Notes: generated by a model from the sequence alone, not told the origin. A stretch of DNA of 64,000 nt from Massospora cicadina (GCA_022478985.1 JAKSZP010007897.1:248001-312000), one strand, 5' to 3'. Counted from the first letter of the stretch, positions 22,212-34,319 are shown. Program-made: numbers and translations.

Positions 22212-23346
22212 TGTAAAAATTTACTAGTTTGTTCTTATTGGCAAAAAACCCTAGTGATCTTTTTACTGCACAGGTTTGATTTCCTTGTGCACCTCGCGTT
22301 ATAAAGAATATATTATCCAAAAATAGTATGGAGACTATTATCTGTAGTTAAGTTAGAACTATTATCAGGCCCAATGCTTTGGCCAGTATTTCCAATTAAA
22401 TACTTGATAGTCATACTCGTAGGGACTCGTTCCCTGCAATATTGTCCACCCAATCTTCGTCAAGATCTCCTTATGACAGTTTCTTTTGGCCCAACACACA
22501 GTTAGCAGCAATCCCTTAGTTGTGGTTCCCTTTGTCTCTAGATCCCCGCTCAAATCTCAAATCTTCTCTCTGAGAGTCTACCAATTATTGCCTTCTGCAA
22601 TAATATCCTTGAGATGGAACTTCACACTGGATGCTGATAGTCTAACTATAACTGAATCTACAATAAAACTAATAATGTTTTTCATAGTACTAGTTGTTTT
22701 TGTCCTTTTTTTATTATAGTGAATTCTAGGGAATTTATAGGGGATTTGGCCATCAAACCTTTGGTTGACACCTCTTTAATGAAATGGCAGCCGTTGACAT
22801 TGGTTCACCCTTCCTCATCTTGGCAGCGATGGTCTTCCCCATCCTGGCTAGGATTCCGTCATTGGACATCCTTGAGACTCAAACAGAAAGAGTCAGAAAC
22901 ATGCCCTAACATTTTCCTCTCAATCCAAGAAAACCAGCCATAATTGCTCAGCAACCTGCTTAGGTAATGGGACTTTTTACCCATTATGGCAGGTCACTTC
23001 ACCAACCAAATGAATCACTAGTTGCAGGCGGCATCACTCGCCTCACAACTCACTACTCATTCCCAATCAGTCAGTGATAAAACCTGACTGATCCCAATCG
23101 GTACACCTGATAGTTAATCACTATCAGATGCCCCTATTTTTTCAGCTGCTCTGCCTGATGAGATATTAGGTATTCATCTGGATTGATCCCCGACGGATAT
23201 GACCAGGCAAATATCCCAAAATCACCCAAATGTAGTTCCTCCAAAATTTGGGCCAACTGATTTTTGATTCACTTCACTTTAGTAAATTTTTCCCTAGTGA
23301 CACCAGGTAATCTAGCAGGCTGGGAATATGGGAAAAAATCCCAACA
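22212..23346 (-). repeat. Gyp4 3' LTR
   Basis: Pairs with 30617-31757. On the minus strand it starts TGTTGGGATTTTT and ends in TTTTTACA. Some differences from the partner are at CpG, for example CTTCGTC here against CTTCATC in the partner. Confidence 0.93.
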
Positions 23347-23362
23347 CATCCCCCCTCTTGCC
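23347..23362 (-). promoter_or_regulatory. Gyp4 polypurine tract
   Basis: The minus strand reads GCAAGAGGGGGGATG directly before the LTR start TGTTGGG. This is the expected position of the plus-strand DNA primer. Confidence 0.85.
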
Positions 23363-23926
23363 TAGATTTCCAGCGAGAAAAGGATTAGCATGGGAACACT
23401 ACTTTGAACACCTGGTCAAATACCTCATTGGTTCAAGCAGAGTACACTCATCAATACTCAACGCTGTTTGGGATGACCTTTGGCACACGGCATTCTTCCT
23501 CTTCCTCCTCGCTACCACCTACTCAGAGCGCGGTCCCCACAACCTCTTGTCATGCTGGGCTAATCGATTTACTCATGACAATATTATTCCCAGGATCCAG
23601 TTTTCCCCCCATCAGGGTATATGACCCGCTGTCATATTCAGGATTCTTGGTCTGATGTCCTTGAATTCCGATTCTCTCCTCATCCTAGACAGGAGACTCT
23701 TGCCATCAATGTTCATTTTGCGGCTTGATTAAGAATATTTTTTTCTATTCACCCTTGTTATTTCGCTCATAACCTCTTGGCTGTAAGTCATTCTTAATTC
23801 TTCCCTCAGAAAGCTTATTTCATTAATTTTTGAAATTAATTTCCCAAAATTGGAGCCTAATGGATTATAGAGTGCATAATGTCAACTTCTATATAAGTCT
23901 GACATACCCCCTCTAGTCCTGCTCAT
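23363..23926 (+). other. Upstream part of the Gyp4 antisense locus
   Basis: Plus-strand frames here overlap. One contains a Ser/Pro-rich block (RHSSSSSSLPPTQSAVPTTS near 23480-23540), continuing after a frame change as RCHIQDSWSDVLEFRFSPHP. A TATA-like TATATAAG lies at 23890-23897, about 30 bases before the ATG of the main antisense frame. Whether this is an upstream exon or leader is not clear. Confidence 0.35.
23890..23897 (+). promoter_or_regulatory. TATA-like box of the Gyp4 antisense gene
   Basis: TATATAAG is 29 bases before the ATG at 23927 and on the same strand as the antisense ORF. It suggests transcription independent of the LTR promoter, but an AT-rich background makes a chance match possible. 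Confidence 0.35.
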
Positions 23927-24880
23927 ATGTCGAACTTGGAATCCCACTAACAACAGCTTCTTAACAGCTTGTCAGATTCGGACCTCCGCCTCTTCCAGCA
24001 AATGAGTCAGGATGTTCGACAGAACCTATTCTATGGTCCCTCCAGGACTCATATGCCTAGTCTAGTGCAAGCGGCTAGTCCTTACATCAAATTACTCGAA
24101 ATGGTAACCAATCCTTCCAAAACCAGGTGTGCCATCATTTTGAACAACTCTCAGCCAACTCTTCCCTTACAGTCAATCCCTGAGTTGGACTTCAAAACCC
24201 TCCTGGATTCAGTTCCTTTTACTGATGCTCCAAACATCATCGACGATGCTCTGGAGGTCATGCCAGTCACTTTGGATTGTTCATTCTTGGCCAGGTCAGA
24301 CTTGCTCCCTGAGTTCCTCTTATGACTCAGTCAATTCTAAAAACCCGCTGTGCTGGTTTCTGAGCTTTCAATCAGGAACAGCATACATTTTAAGCTCCCC
24401 TACACTGAACTTTGGGTGCAAGTCACCGAAGCGTTGACATTAGTGCTGTATCCCTCTGATCTGGACAATTTTTGGATCAGGATACTGACACTTATGCTCT
24501 CCACTTTGCTGGCCAAGTTCTTCGAAGTTGGTTGATGAAGCTTCCAGCCTCACCTGGCTTCCATTGGTCGTTCAGCTTCAGCTTCCATGAAGCCCATAGT
24601 TGTCATTTACAAGATGAAACTTGCTCTTTATACAACTACCTCTTCTCTGGAGCTTCTCATTGCTATCTTCCGTTGATGGAATTTATTGGGGGCATCATTT
24701 GAAAACCCCCATCAAGTATTCCTTCTTCACTAGCAGCTTACATGTCCAGTGTTCTTGATGAGGCCCATCGGCAGGCACTCAAGACAAATCTTCTGGCGCT
24801 GGTGCCTTATCAGGATTACTCGGGGCTATTCGCCAATTGCCTCTTCCTGTATTGCTGTTTTCCTCCCCGCTCCAGGGTTT
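23927..24880 (+). pseudogene. Gyp4 antisense accessory gene
   Basis: This gene is convergent to gag-pol. From the ATG at 23927 one frame runs to 24535 with three stops, for example SDSDLRLFQQMSQDVRQNLF, PELDFKTLLDSVPFTD and HFKLPYTELWVQVTEALTLV. Around 24460-24520 the coding-like frame shifts and continues as DTDTYALHFAGQVLRSWLMK to VLDEAHRQALKTNLLALVPY and SGLFANCLFL, with one stop. About 318 codons in total. I recognise no domain; it looks like a soluble, mixed alpha/beta protein. A poly(A)-like signal lies at 25096. Antisense accessory ORFs are known from some plant gypsy elements, but no homology to those is claimed. Confidence 0.6.
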
Positions 24881-25095
24881 CATGATTGGCTTCTTCTGAC
24901 ATATCAATTTCCCTTCCCCTAGTCGCATTTTCTCAGGGCTCAGCATCCACTCAAAGAATGTATTTTTGTGTAGGTCTCACCCTTGCAAGTGTCCTATCAC
25001 ATATCAATTTAGTTGGCTATTTCTTCCTACCGCGATCCATCCTCCCTCCCCCAAGAGGCAACATAGGCGGAATCACTCCTGTACTGAGGACAATC

Positions 25096-25101
25096 AATAA
25101 A
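25096..25101 (+). terminator. Poly(A)-signal-like AATAAA after the antisense gene
   Basis: AATAAAAAATAAAATT follows the antisense coding region and lies before the end of the convergent integrase gene at 25360. It is a plausible polyadenylation region in an AT-rich context. Confidence 0.4.
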
Positions 25102-25359
25102 AAATAAAATTAAAAAATACATCAGCTTTTTTTTATATGCATTTAGAATCTTTTTTCCCCTGATATCTTTTATCTTTTTTTATTTTTATCTCTCTCTCTT
25201 TTTTCCATGGGACTTGACCTTGTTTTATTTCAGAGGTCCATCTTTTCCCCCCAAACTGGATCCTGGGCACCCAAACCTACCAGTTTTCTATGGTTCAGAG
25301 GTCCTTTTTTCGGACTTAACCATCTAGATTGGTTCAAAGGTCCTTTTTTCAGACTTGAC

Positions 25360-26390
25360 CTAATCATCAGGACATGACCATTTTAATGGTTCATCAGTCC
25401 TTTGAAAACTTTTATCTTTTTCTTCAATCCAACGCTTTAGATACTTAGTGTGGACTCGATTTACTACTCTTCCATCCAAGAGATAATTGATGGAATAGGC
25501 ATCAGTCACCATCTTAGCGATTACTTTGAATGGACCTGACCAAAATGCATCCAAATCTTTCTTCATCTGAAACCATGCATATTGCAATAGGCAACTCTTT
25601 CTCCTATTTGATATTCTTCTGATGCTGGTTGGTTTTATCATCCGTCAATTTTGCTTGTATCCTTTTCTTCAAGGTTGTATCAAATGCTTGTGATTGCATA
25701 TTGATCAGGATACTTGTCAGTCAGTTCAGGTATTGTTCAGTACTCATCCCTGACATAGGTTCTACTACCTAATATAGTATCGGCAGCAACGCGGCCTTCC
25801 TCTCATATAGTAATTCAAATGGCGTCTTTCCCATCGCCATATGATGACTAATGTTATAGGCGAACGTCACCAAACTCAGGTATGCTCCCCACGCGGAAGT
25901 TCTCCCTGCGACTAGCTTCCTCAGCGTCATGGCCAGCGTTCCATTGACCTGTTCTACCAGTCCATTTGTCTCCAGCTGGTATGGTATTGACATGACTCCC
26001 CCAGATCCCCATTATTTTGTTTAGCCTTGGGATCACATGAGATGTGAAGTTGGTCCCATTGTCGCTCAGTAGGAATTGTGGACATCTATGCTGGTATACT
26101 ATTTGATCCAGGATGAATCTCGCAGTACTGGTAACATCAACTCTGGTTATGGCTTTTATTTTGACCCATCTTATCAGATGGTCAATAGCTACTATGATGT
26201 ATTTGACTCCTCCTGTGCTCATTGCCAGTGGTCCTATCACATTGATGGACACCATGTGTCATGCAAATCCAGGTTGGACCAGTCAGTATCCAGTTGTATT
26301 CTTATGTGGTTTATGCAGTTGGCATTCCATGAAACAAGCCAGATAGTTCACGACATCATAATTAATTAATTAATTTCCAGTAAAAATACT
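25360..26390 (-). pseudogene. Gyp4 integrase
   Basis: The core shows [11 protein letters not shown] (first catalytic Asp) and [14 protein letters not shown] (second Asp) in 25854-26255. The [19 protein letters not shown] segment with the catalytic Glu lies in 25769-25993. The C-terminal block at 25360-25641 has LDAFWSGPFKVIAKM. The zinc finger lies at about 26260-26470 and is eroded. Frameshifts separate the blocks, but all three catalytic positions are readable. Confidence 0.85.
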
Positions 26391-26490
26391 GGCGAATATG
26401 GTCAGTTGTTTTTCTCAGGCCTCCATGCCCAACAACCTTATGAGCTGCTTGAACTATTGCTGCTCTTTCTGACAGTTTCAGAAATAATAA

Positions 26491-28900
26491 TCATTTTCCT
26501 TTTATCATCTTGAATACTTTTCCATCCATGATCTTGGTGTTTTCCATCGCTTTTTGAAGTGCACCTTGGATTTCTCGAGGCTCATCCTCAATTTTTCCTT
26601 TGACCATTCTCTGGAATAGCTCATCCACCTGCGGATATACCAACTGGACCATTGGTAACTGCAATAAGCCATCCACATTCTGATGAGAAGCCCCCGCTTG
26701 GTGGACTATCTCATAATCATAAGCCTAGAGCTTAAGTGCCCATCTGGCCAGTCATCCTTCAGGTTCCCAAAAATTGTGCAGCCTACGCAGCGAAGAGTTG
26801 TCCATACCACCTTAAAGTGCATTCTGTGGAAATACACCCAAAACTGTTTACAGGTGTAAATGACCGCAAGGCATTCACGCTCAGTCACAGTGTAATTCCT
26901 CTCAGCAGCTGAGAGTGTCCAGCCACATATGCCACCGGATGTTCATCCCCAAGTTCATCTACTTGGCTCAGTACAGCGCCAATCACCATCAACAAAGCAT
27001 CAGTTTGAATGATAAACTCCCAATTTGAAATTCAGATATTTCAGGATCATCGAATTTATCAGAAACTGGCGTAATTCATCAAAGGAGTCCTGGGCCTCTT
27101 CATTCCATATGAATTCTTTTTTGGATCCTTTAGTAAATGAAACAAAGGCTCGGCTATTTGGGCGTAGTCCTGAATAAATCGTCTGTAGTATCTGACCATC
27201 CCAAGTAATACTTGGATGTCTCAGACACTCTTTGGCACAGCCATGCGCTCTATAGCTGCTATCTTCTGGGGTTACTGCTGCAATCTTTTTGCATTAATCA
27301 CAAATCCCAGGTATTCAAGCTCCTTTTTGAAGAAGTGGCACTTCCATGGTTTGATCTTCAGGTTAGCCACGGACAGTCTCTTAAAAACTTCCTCCAAGTG
27401 GTACAGGTGATCATTAAATGTTCTACTGAACACATTGATATTGTCCAGATATACCAGGACGCATGACAACTTAAGGTCACTCAATATCGCGTCCATGGAC
27501 CTCTGAAACGTCATGGGCGCATTACAAAGACCCTGGGGCATCCTATTCAGCTGGTATAACCCCTGTGCAGTGATAATCACACATTTTTCTTGGTCTTCTT
27601 CTGGCAAGTCGATCTGTCAGTATCCCAAGATTAGGTCCATCGCAGAGAAATAATTCTCTTCTCCTAATCAATCCAGCGCATCTTCAATCCTTGGTAGGGG
27701 ATACAAATCCTTATTAGTAATTTTATTCAGCCTCCAATAATCAATCACAACCCAATTTGATCCATCTTTTTCTTTATGATTAAAATTGGGCTTGCCCAGG
27801 GACTTGATGACAAAACTAGAAGCCCATGCTTTACTAGTTTACTGATCTCATCTTCCACTACCACTTTGGTGGCTTTTGATCTTTGGATTGGTCTCATTAT
27901 TATTGGTAGATTTTCTCTGGTGTCAACCTTGTGAATTACACCTTGTGCGAATCCCAAATCATGGTCATCCTGAGCGAATACTTCCCAATATCTCTCAAAT
28001 AATTTGAGAACCTCCTCTTTCTACCCTTCTGGCAGATCTGTGAGCTGCTCTTAATCAACCAATAGATTGATGCTTTCAGCCACTCCAGCTGGTAATACCA
28101 TTTCCTTGAGAGACCCAAAATCATGGAATTGTCTCTTTTCTGCCATCAGGATTAAATGAATCAACATGATGATTTGATCCCATTAATCTTCATCAGTTTT
28201 TCGCTTAAATTTGCCAAGAGAACTAATATTTCTCCATGGCCTGACATGATTATCCTGGGAGCCACCCATGGCTCCACTCTGGACTTTTTCCAGGGGCTTC
28301 CAATTTCTCCATACAACAGCTCCAGGATCTCTAAAGTCAACCCTGTGTTGACTATCATCTGTGATATAGCTGGTATGGTTCGCTCCTTCTGATCCTTAAG
28401 AATTTTCCCCAGTTTTCTAGGATTTCCGCCAGCATCTCTCATCACTTCCTACCAACTAATTGGTATTGAATTGGTACAATGCCATCATTGTATATCAGAT
28501 TAATGAAGTTATTTCTCCAATTCAATGGAACTTCACCATCCTTCTGGTATACTAATGGTAACGTCTGACCCAGGATGGTCAACATATTATCCTCAAAGTT
28601 ACATTTAACTCCGTACTTCCACAGAAACTCCATTCTGATCAGGATATTGTATTTTGGTTAGCCAAAATTATTACTGGCGCGAATACCACCAATGACCTGA
28701 ATTATAGTGGCAGTGCACTATACGCTCCACAGGAACGGTGGTGTTCAGCCCAGATGTTCCATATTTTTTCTTGTGCTCCAAGTCTGGAGAGATCTTCATA
28801 TTCTTTACCAACTTGATTGACACAATATTGATGGGCGCTCCACTGTTGACTATCACCCATACCCTCACTCAATTTACTTGAATATCTACATATGTACACT
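26491..28900 (-). pseudogene. Gyp4 protease, reverse transcriptase and RNase H
   Basis: The protease active site reads VIVNSGAPIN in 28671-28868, with Asp changed to Asn. RT begins at 27745-27957 with HGLLVLSSSPWASPILIIKK. The catalytic site at 27420-27460 reads YLDNINVFS, with the second Asp changed to Asn. The connection IKPWKCHFFKKELEYLGFVI follows. RNase H keeps FIIQTDA near 27005 and ends around 26491-26888. Both Asn codons are preceded by C, consistent with CpG decay. Confidence 0.87.
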
Positions 28901-29050
28901 CAGAGTATTGTAATAGAGTATTTACTGAGTAAATTGCGGCGTTATTATCAAAATCTAGGGTATGAATAATCTGCGCTAATAATTCAGGAAACGATTTCTT
29001 AATCGCGCCAAGGGGAATTGACAGATTGGCCTCATCTAAGCGAACATCAG

Positions 29051-30568
29051 TTAACTCATCAGGATTCTTGGCGGTCCAAATCTTCTCCACCAGTTGTCAG
29101 GCATACGGCGGGCAACTTCCTGAACTATCTTGGAGTCATTCTTCTTTGCCCCAGCTCTGGTCATGGTGTTTATATTCATGTTGACCACATGATATAGTTG
29201 ATCCTGCTTGTTCTCTATGAACAGATCACTAATATCTATCTCTTTGTTCATGATATCTGGAAGAACAGGTTTCTCCGCTGATCTAGACTGTTCCTTATCT
29301 AGGCAGTGGGACCTTTTTCCAAATCTTTGGCTACTGCTTTCTCTTTAGCCTGGAACACGTTAATTTGATCCTTCAGCTTTTTGCAGTGTGCGGCGAAATG
29401 CCCTTTCCACTACACTGGAATCAGACCTTTTCTTTCTTATTTAGCCATTTGAAATCCTCAGGATTATTTCCCAGCACAGTTTGGTTAAAAGTCTCCTTTG
29501 ATCCTTTGCTTCTCTTCATGGGATTCGGATTTCAGACTGGATTGGACTTGAAGCTTATATTCAGGGCATCATAAGTCACTCCCAGAATCTTCAGGTTATC
29601 TACTATTTGTGAGGTAGTTATTTCAATCACAAATACAGTAGACGTCATTTATTGCAAATCGTGATAGGGCCAAAGGGCTGCTTGCAAAGCGATTCTTGCA
29701 TCATAATTGTCTAACACTTTCGCTCCAGCCAGGATCTGCAACTCCTGGTAAAATTGATCCATGAAGCTTTCAAGAGACTCATCTTTACAGAATTGAATTC
29801 CCATAAATTCTTGCTTGCGTTTTGACATATGGGTTGGACTCCCAAACTCCTTCATTATGGCTGCCTTAGCCTTGGCATAGGACCAGCTGTCCCCCTCCAA
29901 GTGGGGTAACACTAGGTTCTGGCAGTCTGTGTCCAAACAGTTCATGACCATCAACGCCTTCTGATGATCCCCATATCCATTCATGATCATGTCGAATAGT
30001 CAGAAAAACGCTGGGGCGTTATCCTGATGGAATGTGGGCAATTTAGGTGTTGCTCTGAATTTCTCCGAGTCATTTTGGAATGATTCTCTCAGTTTGGCTA
30101 CTCAGCTCACTTGTGGAGTGACTTTAGGCATCATCTCTGAAATATCATTAAATGCAGGTAACATATTTCTTGGGGTGTTCATCTTCCCAAGTATCGTTCA
30201 AGGACTTCCCTCTTCAGCATCACTGGCCATATCAGGCTCACATGCACATCTGTGGGCTTCAAATCCTCTACTTCTTTCATCAACTTCTCAATGTCTGCAC
30301 CAAACTTTCTCAAATAAACGCGATCCGCTTCATATTCCATTTTCAGGAATATGACCTCTTGGATGAGGTCTCCTTCTTTCCTCTTTAACAAGTTTACTTT
30401 GCCGAGTAACTCATTCCCAAAGTTGGCTACGTTTTCAACTCTTTCCTCCACCTTGGTTACTCGTTCCTCCAATGCCACAAACTCCTGAGGGTCCACAGAG
30501 TTTAAGGCATTCTGATTCACTGTGTCGATCTCAGTCCAAAACTTGCGCATCTCTTCTTTATATGACAT
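29051..30568 (-). pseudogene. Gyp4 gag
   Basis: The N-terminus (30179-30568) is a charged, heptad-like helix, for example EERVTKVEERVENVANF, probably a coiled coil for assembly. The gag core (29649-29990) has MSKRKQEFMGIQFCKDESLE, the usual middle of a retrotransposon gag. A knuckle is recognisable across a frame change near 29380-29430 (FQCSGKG, then GHFAAHC). Stops occur between the blocks. Confidence 0.8.
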
Positions 30569-30596
30569 AATTGATAGATTATTCTACTCATCTACT

Positions 30597-30613
30597 CCCT
30601 GTAGTGAGCACCA
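30597..30613 (-). promoter_or_regulatory. Gyp4 primer-binding site
   Basis: TGGTGCTCACTACAGGG on the minus strand, three bases after the LTR end TTACA. It is the same sequence as in Gyp3 and Gyp5. Confidence 0.88.
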
Positions 30614-30616
30614 ACT

Positions 30617-31757
30617 TGTAATAATTTACTAGTTTGTTCTTATTGGCAAAAAACCCTAGTGATCTTTTTACTGCACAGGTTTGATTTCCTTGTGCACCTC
30701 GCGTTATAAAGAATATATTATCCAAAAATAGTATGGAGACTATTATCTGTAGTTGAGTTAGAACTATTATCAGGCCTAATGCTTTGGCCAGTATTTCCAA
30801 TTAAATACTGATAAGTCGTACTAGTAGGGATTCGTTCCCTGCAATATTGTCCACCCAATCTTCATCAAGATCTCCTGATGACAGTCTCCTTCAGCCCAAC
30901 ACACAGTCGGCAGCAATCTCTTAGTTGTGGTTCCCTTTGTCTCTAGATCCCCGCTCAAATCTCAAATCTTCTCTCTATGAGTCTACCAATTATTGCCTTC
31001 TGCAATAATATCCTTGAGATATAACAACACAACAGAGGCTGATAGTCTAACTATAACTGAATCTACAATAAAACTAATAATGTTTTTCATAGTACTAGTT
31101 GCTTTTGTCCTTTTTTTATTATAGTGAATCCTAGGGAATTTATAGTGGGTATTCAGTCATCTAACCCTTGGTTGGCACCTCTTTGATGAAACGGCAGCCA
31201 TTGCCATTGAATCACCCATCCTCATCTTGGTAGTGATGGTCTTCCCCATACTGGCTAGGATTCTGTCATTGGACATCCTCGAGACCTCAAACAGAAAGAG
31301 TCAGAAAACGTGTCCCTAACGTTTTCCTCTCAATCCAAGAAAACCAGACATAATTGCTCAGCAACCTGCTTAGGTAATGGGACTTTTTACCCATTATGGC
31401 AGGTCACTTCACCAACCAATTGATTCACTAGTTTCAAGCGGCATCACTCGCCTCACAACTCACTACTCATTCCCGATCAGTCAGTGATAAAACCTGGCTG
31501 ATCCCAATTGGTACACCTGATAGTTAATCACTATCAGATGCCCCTATTTTGTCAGCCTCTCAGCCCGATGAGATATTAGGTATTCATCTGGATTGATCCT
31601 CAAAGGGATACAACCAGGTGAATATCCCAAAATCCCCCAAACATAGTTCCTCCGAAATTTGGGCCAACCAATTTCTGATTCACTTCGCTTTAGGGAATTT
31701 TTCCCTAGTGACACCAGGTAATCTAGCAGGCTGGGAATATGGGCAAAAATCCCAACA
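30617..31757 (-). repeat. Gyp4 5' LTR
   Basis: Right-hand LTR, upstream in the sense of transcription. Starts TGTTGGGATTTTT and ends TTATTACA on the minus strand. Flanked outside by GAAGC. Confidence 0.93.
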
Positions 31758-31762
31758 GAAGC

Positions 31763-32265
31763 GTTCGGGTCTTCTGCTTCATCTGTCAATATCTTACAGG
31801 AATCACACCATTGCTATAAGCAAGATTAATGTGCCTGGAGCAGATTGGGTCCTCTGGAACTCCATTAGAAGTAAAATAGATAGGGATCTGTTGTCCCAGT
31901 ATACTGATGGTTGCATCCGCCATATTAACCACAGCCCCAAAGTGCCGCATAAATGCAGCCCTGATTAACATTACATAATGGTCATTAAGCAACACCACAG
32001 CTGAAGCGGATATGCCAGCTGACCTGAACCTCAAAGGCAATGAGCTATATGCGCCTTCTGACATAGTGCTCTGTGCCCCCACAGTTCCATACACTACTCG
32101 GTGGTCCACATCTGGCTTCAACGGTAGCTTAGCTACAAGCTTGGCGAATATTTTATTGACAGGAGCGCCTGTATCAAAGATCGTCCAATTTTTGGTATTC
32201 TGTACAAATATGTCACAGTAGGTACATTCCGAATAAGAAGAACCCTTGGTTAAATGCATATACAT
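31763..32265 (-). pseudogene. Gyp3 aspartic protease
   Basis: The frame 31786-32265 is open for 159 codons and contains WTIFDTGAPVN with the catalytic Asp intact. Next comes the segment VVYGTVGAQSTMSEGAYSSL, then DATISILGQQIPIYF, which resembles the second hydrophobic motif of retropepsins. The Gyp4 insertion cuts the polyprotein about 20 codons after the end of this block. It is the best preserved protease in the window. Confidence 0.87.
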
Positions 32266-32299
32266 TCAAGGGCGTCTGATTCCCCAAAAAGTGTACACA

Positions 32300-33733
32300 C
32301 CAGCCCCAACATGAGGATACTCTTGAGCAATCTTTTCAACAGCAACCGCCACATACACTCCTTCCAAAGCTGCGACATATGCGGAGGTTTCACTGTTGAT
32401 TGTACCATTCCATTCAAGGATTTTCCAGGCATATGGCTTATACACGTCTTGGCGGAGCCCCATGTCTGCATTATTGGGATCTCTACCTTGGCTTGAGGCC
32501 AAAAGGTGGTAAGGGATCTGTTGGCGTAGTAAATCCTCAGAGTGTGCCCTGGAGGTGAATATGGTGATTTATGATGAACTTCAGGGACATTTACAAGAAA
32601 ATTTGCGGAAGTAAAGCATTCCATCTCTACTCCGCTCGCCCTTTTCCCTGTTCGTATGAAACAACAGATACTGCGTGGACCCTTGGTTTGGCCCAACAAC
32701 TAACCGCATAATGACCTGTTTGGCCACAAGAGAAATAAGCGTTTGGAACTGGCACCCATCTTGGAATTACCACAGAAGGTCTAAGTCTACTATTGAACCA
32801 CGGTTTATTATGGGCCCAAGGAAAAGCGGTTTAATAATAGGGACATAGAGGATTTGCCCATGAGTTAAGTGGCTGAGGAGTGACCCACCAATTACCCCCA
32901 TATTGGTGGGATCCTTTATTTTGTGGAATATCCGTGGCAGATACAGGATCCTTCCGCTCCACATTGGGAGCATTAGAGGTGGCGGATAAACGGCGTAAAT
33001 GATGGATGATTTTGAGTAACTCTGCATCCTCCTGAAGAGTGTACGCCATAGCATTATGCAGCTCACGGTAGGGTTTGATAGCCGCCGTCATCGCTATGCC
33101 CACCTCCTCATTAGATAAGACATTGGCACCCAACAACACATGAGCTTCATTAGTGAATCGCTCTGCAAACTGTGTTAAAAACTCATTTTTTTGAAAAGAT
33201 ATTGTTAAAAAGTCTGCCTTGCGTTGAGCCATTTTCGCTTTGCCCCCAAACAGGCGAATTACAGTCCTCTTCACCTCTTGGTAAGCTACAGTACTGTCTT
33301 TAAGATAACAAGTAACTTGATCAGCACTTGAAACATCCAACGCATATAACAATAGTTTAGCTTTTTTTGATCAGAAGCCCCCTCTATGGCAAACTCAAAC
33401 CGCTTGAAAAGCCATGTATGTTACCATCATGGTTAAATGAGGGCAGCCTGTCACTGCAGATTTCTTTTATTTAACAACCTTATCTAATTTATACTCTGCA
33501 CAGTCTAGCTGCTCCGTCGTGCTGCTCAAGAGGTTGGCAAGTTGATTGGCATGGTCACCTACCAGAAGCAGTTGGTGGAAGGCATGGTTGAGCTGCTCTT
33601 TAATATTCTTATTCTCATGAAACAGCACTTTTTACGCCTGAAGTAAAATATCCAAAGCAAGCTTCAGTTCCCCATAGTGAGTTTTTTCAACCACCGGAGG
33701 TAGTACCCCATCAAAGCAAGCTGGTTGCGCCAT
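32300..33733 (-). pseudogene. Gyp3 gag
   Basis: The start is taken at the ATG at 33733, about 40 bases after the primer-binding site. The core frame 32831-33352 is open for 173 codons, with MAQRKADFLTISFQKNEFLT, PYRELHNAM and ELLKIIHHLRRL. A knuckle near 32700-32740 reads FSCGQTGHYAVSC with its first Cys replaced by Tyr. Stops interrupt the N-terminal part. Gyp1 and Gyp5 gag share the RELHN or MAQ(Q/R)K segments. Confidence 0.82.
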
Positions 33734-33771
33734 AGGTACCATTGATAAAGTTGTAATTAGTCAATCAATGG

Positions 33772-33791
33772 GCCCCCTGTAGTGAGCACCA
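33772..33791 (-). promoter_or_regulatory. Gyp3 primer-binding site
   Basis: TGGTGCTCACTACAGGGGGC on the minus strand, one base after the 5' LTR. Confidence 0.88.
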
Positions 33792-33792
33792 C

Positions 33793-34314
33793 TGTTAACT
33801 TTTTGGCGGATATGGCCTATTTCCGCTGAATGAATTGCACAAGGTTTAGCCCACTGAGCAATGGCCAACCAATATGGAGATCGTTGATCTCAATTAAACG
33901 TAATAAGTTTATATATAAAAATATGAGGCAATCACCCCAATGTCGCTAGTAATTATTTTAATAAAATCTAACCGCAGACCCTCTCTGCATATGTTCCCTA
34001 CTTCTTCCTACTCACTTCTTCTTTTCTTCCACTAAAAAACCTCCCTTCCTTCTCTCTCTCGCTTAACCTTTAACTCTCAGTATTCCTCAGCAGATTTGAC
34101 ACATTCTGCTTAGTTATTCTCGATTTGCTATCAATGTAGAATTCATTTGACCCTCAAGGCTTCAACGGAATTTCCTCAATTACTGAACCCTAATTGATTT
34201 GTTCATTACCCTCACATTGCTAAAACTGTTACTTGCCCTCAGAGCTCGCTTCGCATCCAATTAACCTTTCACTGGAACACTAGCTTATTGCCCAGTCATA
34301 TTAAAATCTTGACA
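33793..34314 (-). repeat. Gyp3 5' LTR
   Basis: Partner of 17481-18002. Outer edge is followed by the duplicated target ACAAC at 34315-34319, which restores Gyp2 integrase. Confidence 0.93.
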
Positions 34315-34319
34315 ACAAC

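Larger units (their letters stand above)
22212..31757 (-). mobile_element. Gyp4: inner Ty3/gypsy element, inserted in Gyp3
   Basis: LTRs of 1,135 bp (22212-23346) and 1,141 bp (30617-31757) are flanked by a perfect GAAGC duplication (22207-22211 and 31758-31762). It has a primer-binding site, gag, protease, RT, RNase H, integrase and a polypurine tract in canonical order on the minus strand, plus an extra plus-strand gene between integrase and the 3' LTR. The LTR copies look the most similar of all pairs here, fitting its place as the last arrival in the nest. Protease NSGA and RT YLDN are mutated and stops are frequent. Confidence 0.94.
17481..34314 (-). mobile_element. Gyp3: middle Ty3/gypsy element, inserted in Gyp2 integrase
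   Basis: Two 522-bp LTRs (17481-18002 and 33793-34314) are flanked by a perfect 5-bp duplication, ACAAC (17476-17480 and 34315-34319). Gag and protease lie right of Gyp4; RT, RNase H and integrase lie left of it. Without Gyp4 it is about 7.3 kb, roughly 1.2 kb longer than its relative Gyp5. The extra length is the antisense region at 18003-19160. RT keeps YLDD, RNase H keeps QMDAS and protease keeps DTGAP, but frameshifts are frequent. Confidence 0.93.
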
